NCBI GenBank assembly: GCA_002021875.1
Contig: CP018627.1
Location: 1,860,001 to 1,924,000 of the forward strand
Length of the DNA: 64,000 nucleotides
Source of the DNA: Streptomyces hygroscopicus
GTDB lineage: Bacteria; Actinomycetota; Actinomycetes; Streptomycetales; Streptomycetaceae
Direction of reading: 5' to 3'
The position numbers and the translations under genes were made by a program. Of this stretch, positions 38,550-48,200 are shown piece after piece; positions within the stretch are counted from its first letter, which is position 1, and every line of letters begins with the position of its first letter. Under the pieces are notes generated by a model that worked only from the letters and a program-made list of their open reading frames with translations, was not told the DNA's origin and searched no databases.

Positions 38550-41500
38550 TTGCTGCCCATCACTATGTTCACGGGCCTCGTCTCCGCCCCGTCCCGTGGG
38601 ATGAGCGGTCTGCGGCTGCGCCTCGCGGACATCGCCGACGTCCTGCGCGACACCGGCGACCGGCGCACCAGCCGGAGGGTGTGGGCCCGGGCCGGCCGGG
38701 CCCATGTGGAGGTCCACGGGCTCACCGGCCACGGGGAGGGCCATGAGCGGCTGGCCCGGGCGGTGGAGGAGGCGCTGCGGCGAGTGGCGGGCGTCAACTG
38801 GGCCGGGGTGAACGCGGCACTGGGCCAGGTACTGGTCGACTTCGACGAGGACCAGCTCGGCCCCGAGGACGTGCTGAAGGTGGTCGAGCGCGTCGAAGCG
38901 GCCCAGGGGACGGACGCGGACTCCTTTCCGGCGGGCCGTCCGCAGCCGCCGTTCGCCTCCGCGCCGGCGACGCTGGCCGCGGCCGCGCTCGCCGCCGACT
39001 GCCTGGGCCTGGTGGCGGCCACGATCCGGCGGGTGTCGATGGTGCCCGCACTCTCCCCCGCGCTGCGCATCCCCACGGTGATGGCGGAGATCCAGCCGCG
39101 GGTCCGCGGTCTGCTGGAGTCCCGGCTCGGCCGTGTCCAGGCCGACGCCCTGATCGGCGTGTCGAACGCCGTGGTGCACGCCCTGACCAGGGGCGAGGCC
39201 CCGCTCGCCCTGGACGCGCTGCAGCGCATGCTGCAACTCGCCGAGATCCGCGGCCGACAGGTCGTATGGCAGGGCCGGGAGCCCGAGTTGGTGACGGACG
39301 GCGACGGGCTCCCGGAGCGCTCGCACCCGCCCGTCCCCCGGCCCGCTCCCCTGCCTCACGGGCCGGTGGAGACCTGTATCGACCGCACCTCCCTGGCCTC
39401 GCTGTCCGGTGCGGGCGGGCTGCTGGCGTGGACCCGCGACCCCGAGCAGGCCGCGAAGGCGCTGCTGGCCACCGTGCCGAAGGCGGCCGCCATGGGGCGG
39501 GAGGCGTTCGCCGCCCGGCTGGGCGATGTGCTGGCACGCGACGGCGTGGTGCCCATGGACGGCACCGCGCTGCGGCTGCTGGACCGCGTGTCGGCGGTGC
39601 TGATCGACTCGCGGGTGCTGTGCGCCGGCCGTCCGCGACTGATGTCGGTCGCCACCGTCGGCGATCTGGGGGAGGCCGAGGCGTGGAGCGCCGCGCAGTC
39701 CGTCCTGGACCGCCGCACGCTGCGGGAGCTGTCCGACGAGGGGCCCTGGACACGCGGCCCCTGGCGGCTGGAGCGGCCCCACGACATCCCCGCGGCGATC
39801 CCGGCGAGCCCCTTGGCACTGACCGCGGACCTGCACGCCGAGGACGGTCGGCGGCAGGCCCGGATCCGGATCGGCTGCGAACTCGACCCGCTGGCCGACG
39901 CCGTGGTGGCGGCGGCCCGCACCGGCGCGCAGCGCCTGGTGCTCACCGGACACGCCAGCACGGACGAGATCGCTCCATGGGCCGACGAACTGCTCCCCCT
40001 CGGCACCTCGCTCCCCGACACGGTGCGCCGGCTGCAGATCGAGGGCCACGGCGTGTTGCTGATCAGCGGCGAGGATGACGAGGCGCTCGGCGCGGCCGAT
40101 CTCGGCGTCGCCGTCACGGCGCGCGGCGAGAGCCGGGTGTGCTGGTCGGCCGATCTGATCTGCGGCCCCGGGCTGCTCCATGCGTGGCGGGTGCTGCGGG
40201 CGCTGGAGGACGCGCGCTCGGTCAGCCGGCGCTCGGCCCGGCTGTCGATGGGCGGATCCGCGCTCGGCGCGCTCATCGCCGCGGCGGGAACCCGGCCCGC
40301 GGTGGCCGGGCTCGCCACCTCTCCGGTGTACAGCGCGGCGTTCCTGGCCGTGCTCGGCGGGATCGGCGCGGCGCGCCGGGTGGAGCGCCGCCCCCCGCCC
40401 CCGCCCCGCGTCCGCGGCAACTGGCACGCCCTGGGGGCGCGGGAGACCCTGAGCGTGCTGTGCGCGTTCCGGGAGAACGGGACGGAGCTGCCCGACGGCT
40501 CGGGCGCGTCACGCGGTGCGGGTGCCGGGGAGCCGGGCGCGCCGGGGTCCTCCGGGGCCCTGTGGTCCGCCGGGGTGCGCCCGGTGCGCAAGGCCGCCGG
40601 GACGGTCGCAGGGGCCGGGGCGCCCGGTGTCATGGGGTCCGCCTCCGCCCGCTTCGCGGCGCTGCACCGGAACACCGCCTCGCTGGTGAACGCGGTGCGC
40701 GAGGAGCTGCACGATCCGCTCACCCCGGTGCTGGCGCTCGGCGCCGCGGCCTCGGCGGCGGTGGGATCCGGTGTGGACTCCTTCCTCGTCGTCAGCGTGA
40801 TGGCGGGCAACGCGGTGATCAGCGGCGCGCAGCGGCTGCGCGCCGAGCGCTCGCTGCGTGGCCTGCTGCTGGGCGAGCGGATGAACGGACGGCTGGTCGA
40901 CTGGGCGCCCGCGATGTCCCTGGCGGACGGGGTGGCGGCGGACCGCGAGGTGTTCTTCGCGGGGCTGACCGCCGCCCCGGTGCGCACGGTGGCCGCCGAG
41001 GAGCTGCGGGTCGGGGACATCATCGCGCTGCGGCCCTCGGATGTCGTACCGGCCGACGCCCGGCTGCTGGTGAGCGACCGGCTGGAGCTGGACGAGGCCG
41101 GGATGACCGGCGAGTCCGGGCCGGTCGCCAAGGACCCGGCCGCCACTCCGGGGGCCGACCTGGCGGACCGGTCCTGCATGGTCTACGAGGGCTGCACGGT
41201 GCTCGCCGGCACCGGTTACGCCGTGGTCGTGGCCGCCGGGGCGCAGACCGAGGCGGGGCGCGCCGCCGAACTGGCCGGACGCGCCACCGCGCCCATCGGG
41301 ATCGAGGGCCGGCTGGCCGCGCTCACCAAGGTCGCGCTGCCCGCCACCGGCCTCGGCGGCGCCGCCGTCACCCTGCTGGGGCTGATGCGCGGGGTGCCGG
41401 TGCGCGAGGCGCTGTCCACCGGCGTGGCCATCGCGGTGGCCGCCGTGCCCGAGGGGCTGCCGCTGGTGGCCACGGTGGCGCAGTCCGCCGCGGCGCGCCG

Positions 41501-43184
41501 GCTCTCGCACCGCGGAGTGCTGACGCGCTCGCCGCGGGTGCTGGAGGCCCTGGGCCGGGTCGACGTCGTCTGCTTCGACAAGACCGGCACCCTGACCGAG
41601 GGCCGGCTGGCCGTGGCCCGGGTCGCCGGGTACGACCACGAGTTGCCGACCGGCAGTGCGCTGGGCATGCGGCTGCTGCGTACGGCGGCCCGGGCCTGCC
41701 CCGAGCGCGAGGGCGGGCGGGCGCTGGCCCACGCCACCGACCAGGCCGTCATCGACGCGGCGGCCGCGCACTGCGACGGGGACGGCGCCTGGTCTTCGGT
41801 CTCCGAGCTGCCCTTCGAGGCCAGCCGGGGATTCTCGGCGTCGCTGGGCACGGAGTCCGGGCGGCCGCATCTGGCGGTCAAGGGGGCACCGGAGATCGTG
41901 CTCGCCCGGTGTGCGTACGCCCTGAGTCCGGGGGCGGCGGGCGACACCGTGCCGCTGACCGCCGAGCGGCGGCATGCCACCGAGCGCCTGCTGTACTCGC
42001 TGGCCTCCGACGGGCTGCGGGTGCTTGCGGTGGCCGAGGCCCGGCCCGCCACGTCCGACACGCCGTCGGCGGAGGTGGCCGGGATCGCCACGGACCTCAC
42101 GCTGCTGGGCTTCATCGCCATCGCGGACACCACGCGGCCGGGTGCCGCCGAGACCGTCAAGCGGCTGACGGACGCCGGAGTACGCGTCGCCATGGTCACC
42201 GGCGACCATCCGACCACGGCGGTCGCCATCGCCCGGGAGCTGGGCATCCGGGACGCCGAGCCGGTGCTCACCGGGACGGAGCTGGACACCCTGCCCGAAG
42301 GCGAACGGGTCAAGCGGATCGCCCGTACCACCGTCTTCGCCCGGGTCTCCCCCGAGCACAAGGTCCGTATCGTCCAGGCGCTGCGGCAGGCCGGGCAGGT
42401 GGTGGCCATGACCGGGGACGGGGTGAACGACGCGGCCGCCATCCGCCTCGCGGACATCGGCATCGGGCTGTCCGCCCACGGCTCGGCCTCGGCCCGCGCC
42501 GCGGCGGACATGGTGCTCACCGACCCGGACCCGACCCGGATCCTCGACGCGCTGCAGGAGGGCAGGGCGCTGTGGCGCAGTGTGCGCGACGCGGTGGCGA
42601 TCCTGGTCGGCGGGAACGCGGGTGAGGTCGCCTTCACCGTCCTGGGCGCGGCGGTGGCCGGGCGGGCGCCGCTGGGCACCCGTCAGCTGCTTCTGGTGAA
42701 TCTGCTCACCGACATGCTGCCCGCCCTGGCGGTCGCCCTCGCCCGGTCCCGGGAGCAGAAGTCCGGTGAGGACCCGCTGGTCGGTGGCCCGGCGTCCGCG
42801 CTGTTCGGCTCCGATCTGGGCCGCATTCTCGTGGTGCGCGGCAGTGCCACCGCGCTGGGCGCCGCCGCGGCCTGGCAGTGCGGGCGGATGACGGGCCGGG
42901 CCCGGCGGGCGAGCACCATGGGGCTCGCGGCGCTGGTCGGCACCCAGCTCGGCCAGACGTTCATGACCGACTGGCACAGCCCCCTGGTGCTGGTCACCAG
43001 CGTCGCCTCGGCGGCCACGCTGTTCGCCATCGTGGAGACCCCGGTGGTCAGCCACTTCTTCGGCTGTACGCCCCTGGGCCCGATGGCCTGGTCGGTCGTC
43101 GGCACGTGCTCGGCCGCCGCCACTTTGGGGGCGGCCGTCGCGCCGCGGCTGCTCTTCCCCCGGCGGGCGCCGCTCGCGGTCTGA
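38550..43184 (+). CDS. Long cation-translocating P-type ATPase, CtpH/CtpI-like
   Basis: ATP-driven ion transport across the membrane; the ion is unknown. 1544 residues, far longer than ordinary P-type ATPases (700-900) and similar to mycobacterial CtpH/CtpI. The C-terminal half is canonical: TGES near 851, PEGLP before the phosphorylation site, DKTGTLTEG with Asp1010, MVTGDHPTT, and TGDGVNDAA near 1290, then membrane helices. PEGLP resembles P2-type pumps more than heavy-metal pumps. The N-terminal half has an HMA-like fold without CxxC (about 45-125) and a degenerate P-domain-like stretch (LLISGEDDEALGAADLGVAV, about 510-530) with no DKTGT. The start is a TTG at 38550, eight bases after GAGGGGAG; the first ATG (38565) is too far from that site. 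Confidence 0.93.
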   Translation: MLPITMFTGLVSAPSRGMSGLRLRLADIADVLRDTGDRRTSRRVWARAGRAHVEVHGLTGHGEGHERLARAVEEALRRVAGVNWAGVNAALGQVLVDFDEDQLGPEDVLKVVERVEAAQGTDADSFPAGRPQPPFASAPATLAAAALAADCLGLVAATIRRVSMVPALSPALRIPTVMAEIQPRVRGLLESRLGRVQADALIGVSNAVVHALTRGEAPLALDALQRMLQLAEIRGRQVVWQGREPELVTDGDGLPERSHPPVPRPAPLPHGPVETCIDRTSLASLSGAGGLLAWTRDPEQAAKALLATVPKAAAMGREAFAARLGDVLARDGVVPMDGTALRLLDRVSAVLIDSRVLCAGRPRLMSVATVGDLGEAEAWSAAQSVLDRRTLRELSDEGPWTRGPWRLERPHDIPAAIPASPLALTADLHAEDGRRQARIRIGCELDPLADAVVAAARTGAQRLVLTGHASTDEIAPWADELLPLGTSLPDTVRRLQIEGHGVLLISGEDDEALGAADLGVAVTARGESRVCWSADLICGPGLLHAWRVLRALEDARSVSRRSARLSMGGSALGALIAAAGTRPAVAGLATSPVYSAAFLAVLGGIGAARRVERRPPPPPRVRGNWHALGARETLSVLCAFRENGTELPDGSGASRGAGAGEPGAPGSSGALWSAGVRPVRKAAGTVAGAGAPGVMGSASARFAALHRNTASLVNAVREELHDPLTPVLALGAAASAAVGSGVDSFLVVSVMAGNAVISGAQRLRAERSLRGLLLGERMNGRLVDWAPAMSLADGVAADREVFFAGLTAAPVRTVAAEELRVGDIIALRPSDVVPADARLLVSDRLELDEAGMTGESGPVAKDPAATPGADLADRSCMVYEGCTVLAGTGYAVVVAAGAQTEAGRAAELAGRATAPIGIEGRLAALTKVALPATGLGGAAVTLLGLMRGVPVREALSTGVAIAVAAVPEGLPLVATVAQSAAARRLSHRGVLTRSPRVLEALGRVDVVCFDKTGTLTEGRLAVARVAGYDHELPTGSALGMRLLRTAARACPEREGGRALAHATDQAVIDAAAAHCDGDGAWSSVSELPFEASRGFSASLGTESGRPHLAVKGAPEIVLARCAYALSPGAAGDTVPLTAERRHATERLLYSLASDGLRVLAVAEARPATSDTPSAEVAGIATDLTLLGFIAIADTTRPGAAETVKRLTDAGVRVAMVTGDHPTTAVAIARELGIRDAEPVLTGTELDTLPEGERVKRIARTTVFARVSPEHKVRIVQALRQAGQVVAMTGDGVNDAAAIRLADIGIGLSAHGSASARAAADMVLTDPDPTRILDALQEGRALWRSVRDAVAILVGGNAGEVAFTVLGAAVAGRAPLGTRQLLLVNLLTDMLPALAVALARSREQKSGEDPLVGGPASALFGSDLGRILVVRGSATALGAAAAWQCGRMTGRARRASTMGLAALVGTQLGQTFMTDWHSPLVLVTSVASAATLFAIVETPVVSHFFGCTPLGPMAWSVVGTCSAAATLGAAVAPRLLFPRRAPLAV

Positions 43185-43351
43185 ACGCACCACCCCGGAA
43201 ACGGGACATCTCGGGCGCTTCTTAACCTGAGCTTTCCGTCCATTCACCCCACGCTCACCCGGTGTGCGCCACCCGCTTTCCGGCGCGGGTCAGGCTACGG
43301 ATTGGAAGCGGATGCCTCGCTTCCGCTCGTGTTCCGTCCAGTGAGGTACTC
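43185..43351 (+). promoter_or_regulatory. Leader of the 42-residue peptide gene, with a hairpin
   Basis: 167 bp after the ATPase stop. A 7-bp perfect inverted repeat, GGAAGCG (43304-43310) and CGCTTCC (43318-43324) with a 7-base loop, ends 27 bp before the peptide ATG. It may be a terminator for the ATPase, an attenuator, or part of a structured leader. Confidence 0.4.
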
Positions 43352-43480
43352 ATGGCCCACATTCTGACGACCGTCCTGGTCAAGCTGGCCCAGATTGCGC
43401 TGGAGGCGTTTGTCGCCCAGTTCGTGAAGACGCTTCTGACCTCGACCCTCCGGCCGGCCGCCGCTCCGGCCGCCGCCTGA
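43352..43480 (+). CDS. 42-residue hydrophobic peptide, unknown function
   Basis: The short frame MAHILTTVLVKLAQIALEAF and onward to an Ala/Pro-rich end is preceded by GTGAGG with six-base spacing, an excellent ribosome site. It is followed within two bases by a strong terminator hairpin (43482-43503). An in-frame extension upstream (to 43262) has no ribosome site and looks non-coding. The peptide is a single amphipathic or membrane helix with two Lys, then TSTLRPAAAPAAA. It recalls single-helix regulatory peptides or type I toxins, but no family is recognised. Its own leader and terminator argue for independent expression. Confidence 0.6.
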   Translation: MAHILTTVLVKLAQIALEAFVAQFVKTLLTSTLRPAAAPAAA

Positions 43481-43481
43481 T

Positions 43482-43503
43482 ACGGCCGGCCCCCGCCGGC
43501 CGT
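43482..43503 (+). terminator. Strong GC hairpin after the small peptide gene
   Basis: ACGGCCGGC (43482-43490) and GCCGGCCGT (43495-43503) form a perfect 9-bp stem with a CCCC loop, two bases after the peptide stop. No long T-run, as usual in Streptomyces. Confidence 0.7.
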
Positions 43504-43623
43504 TCGGGGTGACGTCCCCAGGGACGGCGCCCCGTCATCGTCATCGAGGCCCGGAAGCGCCGCGACGCTCCCGGGCCTTCCGCAGGGCGGCGGCGCTGCG
43601 CGGCATTGCTCAGTGCGGCGCGC

Positions 43624-44622
43624 TCAGTGGCCGTACGACGCCGCCCGGTGCACCGGACCGTGGGCGGTCGGGCAGTGCTCCTCGTCCTCCCGTCCCCGCG
43701 CGGCGGGGACGTCCAGATGGTCGACCTGAAGCGTGGTGTGGGTGATCCCGTACTCACCGCGCAGCACCGCCTCCAGGTCCTCCCGGACCGCATGGCAGTC
43801 GCCGCCCGCCGCGACCAGGACATGGGCGGAGAGCGAGACCTCACCCGAGGTGATCTGCCAGACATGCAGATCGTGCACCTCGGCCACCTGTCCGTGGGCG
43901 ACGAGTCGGCCGCCCACCTCATCGGGCTCGACGCCGGTCGGGGCGGCCTCCAGCAGCACCCGGCCGGAGGCCCGCAGCAGCTCCACACCCGCCTTGATCA
44001 TGAGGACGACCACCAGCAGACCGGCGATCGCGTCGGCGCGGGCGAAGCCCGTCGTCACCACCACCAGTCCGGCGACGGCGGTGGCGATGAAGGCGTAGAG
44101 ATCGTTGAGCACATGCTGGAAGGCGCCCTCGACATTGAGCGAGGAGCGGTTCGCCTTCGACATGCACCACGCCGCCGCGAGATTCACCACCACACCGGCC
44201 AGCGCGGTGACCAGCACCAGACCGCCGGTCACCTCGGGCGGATCGATCAGCCGCCCCACGCTCTCATAGCCGAGATAGGCGCCGAGCAGCAGCAGAGAAA
44301 GGCCATTGGCCTGGGCGGAAAGGATTTCCGACCGCTTGAGCCCATAGGTGTATCCGCCGCGTGCGGGGCGCGCCGAGAGCCGGATCGCGATGAGCGCGAG
44401 CACGATCGAGGCGGCGTCGGTGAGCATATGGGCCGCGTCGGACAGCAGCGCCACGGAGCGGGCGATGACCCCGACGACGACCTCGACCGCCATGAAGCCG
44501 CTGATCAGCGCGAGGGCGAGGGACAGCCACCGGCGGTCCGCGTTCTCCGCCACGCCGTGGGCGTGGCCACCGTGCCCGGCTCCGCCGTGCCCCTCGTCGG
44601 GTCCGTGCGCATGAGCTCCCAC
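43624..44622 (-). CDS. Cation diffusion facilitator, CzcD/ZnT-type metal efflux protein
   Basis: Exports divalent metal (usually Zn, also Co or Cd in the family) in exchange for protons across the cell membrane. 332 residues from a GTG at 44622 with GAGGAGG upstream. A His-rich N-terminus (HAHGPDEGHGGAGHGGHAHG) is followed by six predicted membrane helices. The metal site is seen as HxxxD in helix 2 (His65, Asp69 in DAAHMLTD) and in helix 5 (HVLND), then a cytoplasmic C-terminal domain with HDLHVW and HTTLQVDHLDV. Beside a P-type ATPase and a cobalamin block, cobalt or zinc balance is a plausible job, but the metal cannot be read from sequence. Confidence 0.94.
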   Translation of the reverse strand: MGAHAHGPDEGHGGAGHGGHAHGVAENADRRWLSLALALISGFMAVEVVVGVIARSVALLSDAAHMLTDAASIVLALIAIRLSARPARGGYTYGLKRSEILSAQANGLSLLLLGAYLGYESVGRLIDPPEVTGGLVLVTALAGVVVNLAAAWCMSKANRSSLNVEGAFQHVLNDLYAFIATAVAGLVVVTTGFARADAIAGLLVVVLMIKAGVELLRASGRVLLEAAPTGVEPDEVGGRLVAHGQVAEVHDLHVWQITSGEVSLSAHVLVAAGGDCHAVREDLEAVLRGEYGITHTTLQVDHLDVPAARGREDEEHCPTAHGPVHRAASYGH

Positions 44623-44904
44623 CGGCTCCTCCTCGGATCGTGTTCGGGACAGCGCAATTGAAACAGCACCGAGGGGAATTCACCAAAGGCTGCAATGGAC
44701 ACGGTTATCAATAAACTTCCGCACTGGCGACGAAGAGGCTTTATGAATGCGGCAATGCTTTTCATTACGGAGTGCGAAAAGGGTGCGCGGCCCGGTCGCC
44801 CGGGCCCGCCACCAGGGAGTCGCTGACATGTGCGAGACCACGCCGATGCGGGTGAGACCGGCGCGCGGAAGGTGACCCGGCGGGGCGCGGCGCGTTGTCC
44901 GACT
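44623..44904. promoter_or_regulatory. Intergenic region upstream of the CDF gene and a small plus-strand gene
   Basis: 282 bp, AT-rich around 44696-44770 (ttatcaataaac segment). It should carry the promoter of the metal efflux gene and perhaps a metal-responsive operator, but no convincing palindrome was found. No gene is supported here. Confidence 0.35.
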
Positions 44905-45171
44905 ATGACGACGACGATGCGACGCCGTTCTCTCTCGCAGCCGAGCAGAGCGCTGGACCGGAGCACCGAAGGCGACGGAACGGTTCATCAGACCGTTCAC
45001 ACATCCACATCCGTACCGATCTACGCGGATCTGGTCGAGCGCTGGGCGTCCGCGGGGCGCGCGGTGCCCGGGCGCTACGACCGCGAGTGGACCGAACTGG
45101 TCAACTGTCCCCCCTGGCCGGACCGGATCCGGGCGGCGGCCCGCCCGGCGGCACGACCGTCCGCCGACTGA
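44905..45171 (+). CDS. Small hypothetical protein
   Basis: 88 residues from an ATG at 44905; a second in-frame ATG lies 12 bases on, and the frame is open upstream to 44830. The N-terminal third is basic and Ser/Thr-rich with little structure. The middle, VPIYADLVERWASAGRAVPG and the following RYDREWTELVNCPPW, looks like a real folded segment with aromatic and charged residues in third-position-GC-rich codons. The C-terminus is Arg/Ala-rich. No ribosome site is obvious and no family is recognised. It is a plausible short Streptomyces protein; a spurious frame is possible. Confidence 0.45.
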   Translation: MTTTMRRRSLSQPSRALDRSTEGDGTVHQTVHTSTSVPIYADLVERWASAGRAVPGRYDREWTELVNCPPWPDRIRAAARPAARPSAD

Positions 45172-45247
45172 ACCACCGTCCGTTCACCGGCCGGCTCATC
45201 GCGCGGGGCGCGGATATGCCTACTCATCCCCGCGGACGCGGACGCGC

Positions 45248-48200
45248 CTATTCGTCGTCCCCGCCCTCCAGGCCCCCCTCCGTCTCCAGATACAGCTCCC
45301 GCACCCGCTCCAGCACCTCCGGGTCGGGCTCGTCCCACAGCCCGCGGCTCTCGGCCTCCAGCAGCCGCTCGGCCATGCCGTGCAGCGCCCAGGGGTTGGC
45401 CTGTTCCAGGAAGGCGCGGTTCTCCGGGTCGAGCAGATAGGTCTGGGCCAGCTTGTCGTACATCCAGTCGGCGACCACGCCCGTGGTCGCGTCGTAGCCG
45501 AAGAGGTAGTCGACCGTCGCGGCGAGCTCGAAGGCGCCCTTGTAGCCGTGGCGGCGCATCGCCTCGATCCAGCGCGGGTTGACCACCCGGGCGCGGAAGA
45601 CCCGTGAGGTCTCCTCGTGGAGGGTGCGGGTGCGGACCGTCTCGGGGCGAGTGGAGTCGCCGATGTACGCGGCGGGCGCGGTGCCCTTCAGGGCGCGCAC
45701 GGTGGCCACCATGCCGCCGTGGTACTGGAAGTAGTCGTCGGAGTCGGCGATGTCGTGTTCGCGGGTGTCGGTGTTCTTGGCCGCGACCGCGATCCGGCGG
45801 TAGGCGCTCTCCATCTCGGCCCGCGCCGGCCGCCCCTCGAGACCGCGGCCGTAGGCGTAGCCGCCCCAGACTGTGTAGACCTCGGCGAGGTCGGCGTCGG
45901 TGCGCCAGTCGCGGCTGTCGATGAGCTGGAGCAGCCCGGCGCCGTAGGTACCGGGGCGGGAGCCGAAGATCCGGGTGGTGGCGCGGCGCTCGTCACCGTG
46001 GGCGGCGAGGTCGGCGCGGGTGTGCGCCCGTATGTAGTTGTCCTCGTCGCTCTCCTCCAGGGAGGCGGCGAGCCGTACGGCGTCGTCCAGCAGCCCGACG
46101 ACATGGGGGAAGGCGTCCCGGAAGAATCCGCTGATGCGCAGGGTGACATCGACGCGCGGGCGGCCCAGCTGGTCGAGCGGCACGGGTTCCAGGCCCGTCA
46201 CCCGGCGCGAGGCGTCGTCCCACACCGGACGGACGCCCAGCAGCGCCAGTGCCTCGGCCACATCGTCGCCGGAGGTGCGCATCGCGCTCGTGCCCCACAG
46301 CGAGAGGCCGACGGACTTCGGCCACTGGCCGTCGTTGTCGGCGCGGTAGCGCTCCAGCAGCGAATCGGCGAGGGCCTGGCCGGTCTCCCAGGCCAGCCTG
46401 CTGGGCACGGCCTTGGGGTCGACGGAGTAGAAGTTACGGCCGGTCGGCAGGACGTTGACCAGGCCGCGCAGCGGCGAGCCGGACGGCCCCGCGGGGACGA
46501 ACCCGCCGGCGAGGGCGTGGACGGCGTGGTCGATCTCGTCCGTCGTGGCGGCCAGCCGGGGGACGACCTCGCGGGCGGCGAAGTCGAGAATCGCGGAGAC
46601 GCCGGGGCGCTGCTCCTCGGGCAGGGTGAGGACGGCCTTCTCGACGGCCTCCGGGGCCCATTCGGCGTCCTCCATCGCCTGGACCAGCGCGCGGGCCCGC
46701 TCCTCGGCCTCGTCGGCGCCGGTGCGGGTGGCGGCCGACTCGTCGAGGCCGAGCGCCTCGCGCAGGCCGGGGAGTGCGGACGTACCGCCCCAGATCTGGC
46801 GGGCGCGGAGGATGGCCAGCACCAGGTTGACGCGCGCGAGCCCGGCCGGGGCGGTGCCCAGGACATGCAGTCCGTCGCGTATCTGGGCGTCCTTGACCTC
46901 GCACAGCCAGCCGTCGACATGCAGCAGGAAGTCGTCGAAGCCGTCGTCGTCCGGCCGGTCGTCCAGGCCCAGGTCGTGGTCGAGCCGGGCGGCCTGGATG
47001 AGGGTCCAGATCTGGGCGCGGATGGCGGGGAGCTTGGCCGGGTCCATCGCGGAGATGGCGGCGTACTCGTCGAGCAGCTGCTCCAGCCGCGCGATGTCGC
47101 CGTAGGAGTCGGCGCGGGCCATCGGCGGGACGAGGTGGTCGACGAGGGTGGCGTGGACGCGGCGCTTGGCCTGGGTGCCCTCGCCCGGGTCGTTGACCAG
47201 GAAGGGGTAGATGAGCGGCAGATCGCCGAGCGCGGCGTCGGGGCCGCAGGCGGCGGACAGTCCGGCGTTCTTGCCCGGCAGCCACTCCAGGTTGCCGTGT
47301 TTGCCCAGGTGGACCATGGCGTCGGCGCCGAAGCCGCCGTCGGCGCGGGACGTGGCCATCCAGCGGTAGGCGGCCAGGTAGTGGTGCGAGGGCGGCAGAT
47401 CGGGGTCGTGGTAGATGGCGATGGGGTTCTCGCCGAAGCCGCGCGGGGGCTGGATGACCACCAGGAGGTTGCCGCGGCGCAGCGCGGCCAGCACGATCTC
47501 GCCCTCCGGGTCGCGGCTGGTGTCGACGAACATCTGGCCGGGCGGCGGGCCCCAGTGCTCCTCGACCGCGTCCCGCAGCGCCTGCGGAAGCGTGGCGTAC
47601 CAGCGGCGGTAGTCGGCGGCCGGGACACGGACGGGGTTGCGGGCGAGCTGCTCCTCGGTCAGCCACTCCTGGTCGTGGCCGCCGGCCTCGATGAGGGCGC
47701 GGATCAGGTCGTCGCCGTCGCCGGAGACCAGGCCCGGGAGCGCGTCCGGCCCGTCCTCGGGGCCGAGGTCGTAGCCATCGGCGCGCAGCCGGCGCAGCAG
47801 GGCGACGGCGCTCGCGGGGGTGTCGAGGCCGACGGCGTTGCCGATCCGGGAGTGCTTGGTGGGGTAGGCGGAGAGGACGAGCGCCAGGCGCTTGTCGGCG
47901 GCGGGGATATGGCGGAGCCGGGCGTGTCGTACCGCGATTCCGGCGACACGCGCGGCGCGCTCGGCATCGGCGGCATAGACCGGCAGGCCGTCCTCGTCGA
48001 CCTCCTTGAACGAGAACGGCACGGTGATGAGCCGCCCGTCGAACTCGGGGACGGCGACCTGGGTCGCGGCGTCCAGCGGGGAGAGCCCCTCGTCGTTCTC
48101 CTCCCACGCGGCGCGCGACGAGGTCAGGCACAGCGCCTGCAGCACGGGCACGTCGAGCGCGGTGAGCGCGCCCGCGTCCCACGCCTCGTCGTCGCCGCCC

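Noticed and set aside
44742..44825. A 27-codon plus-strand frame upstream of the small hypothetical gene
   Set aside because: No ribosome site and an ordinary composition; too short to support.
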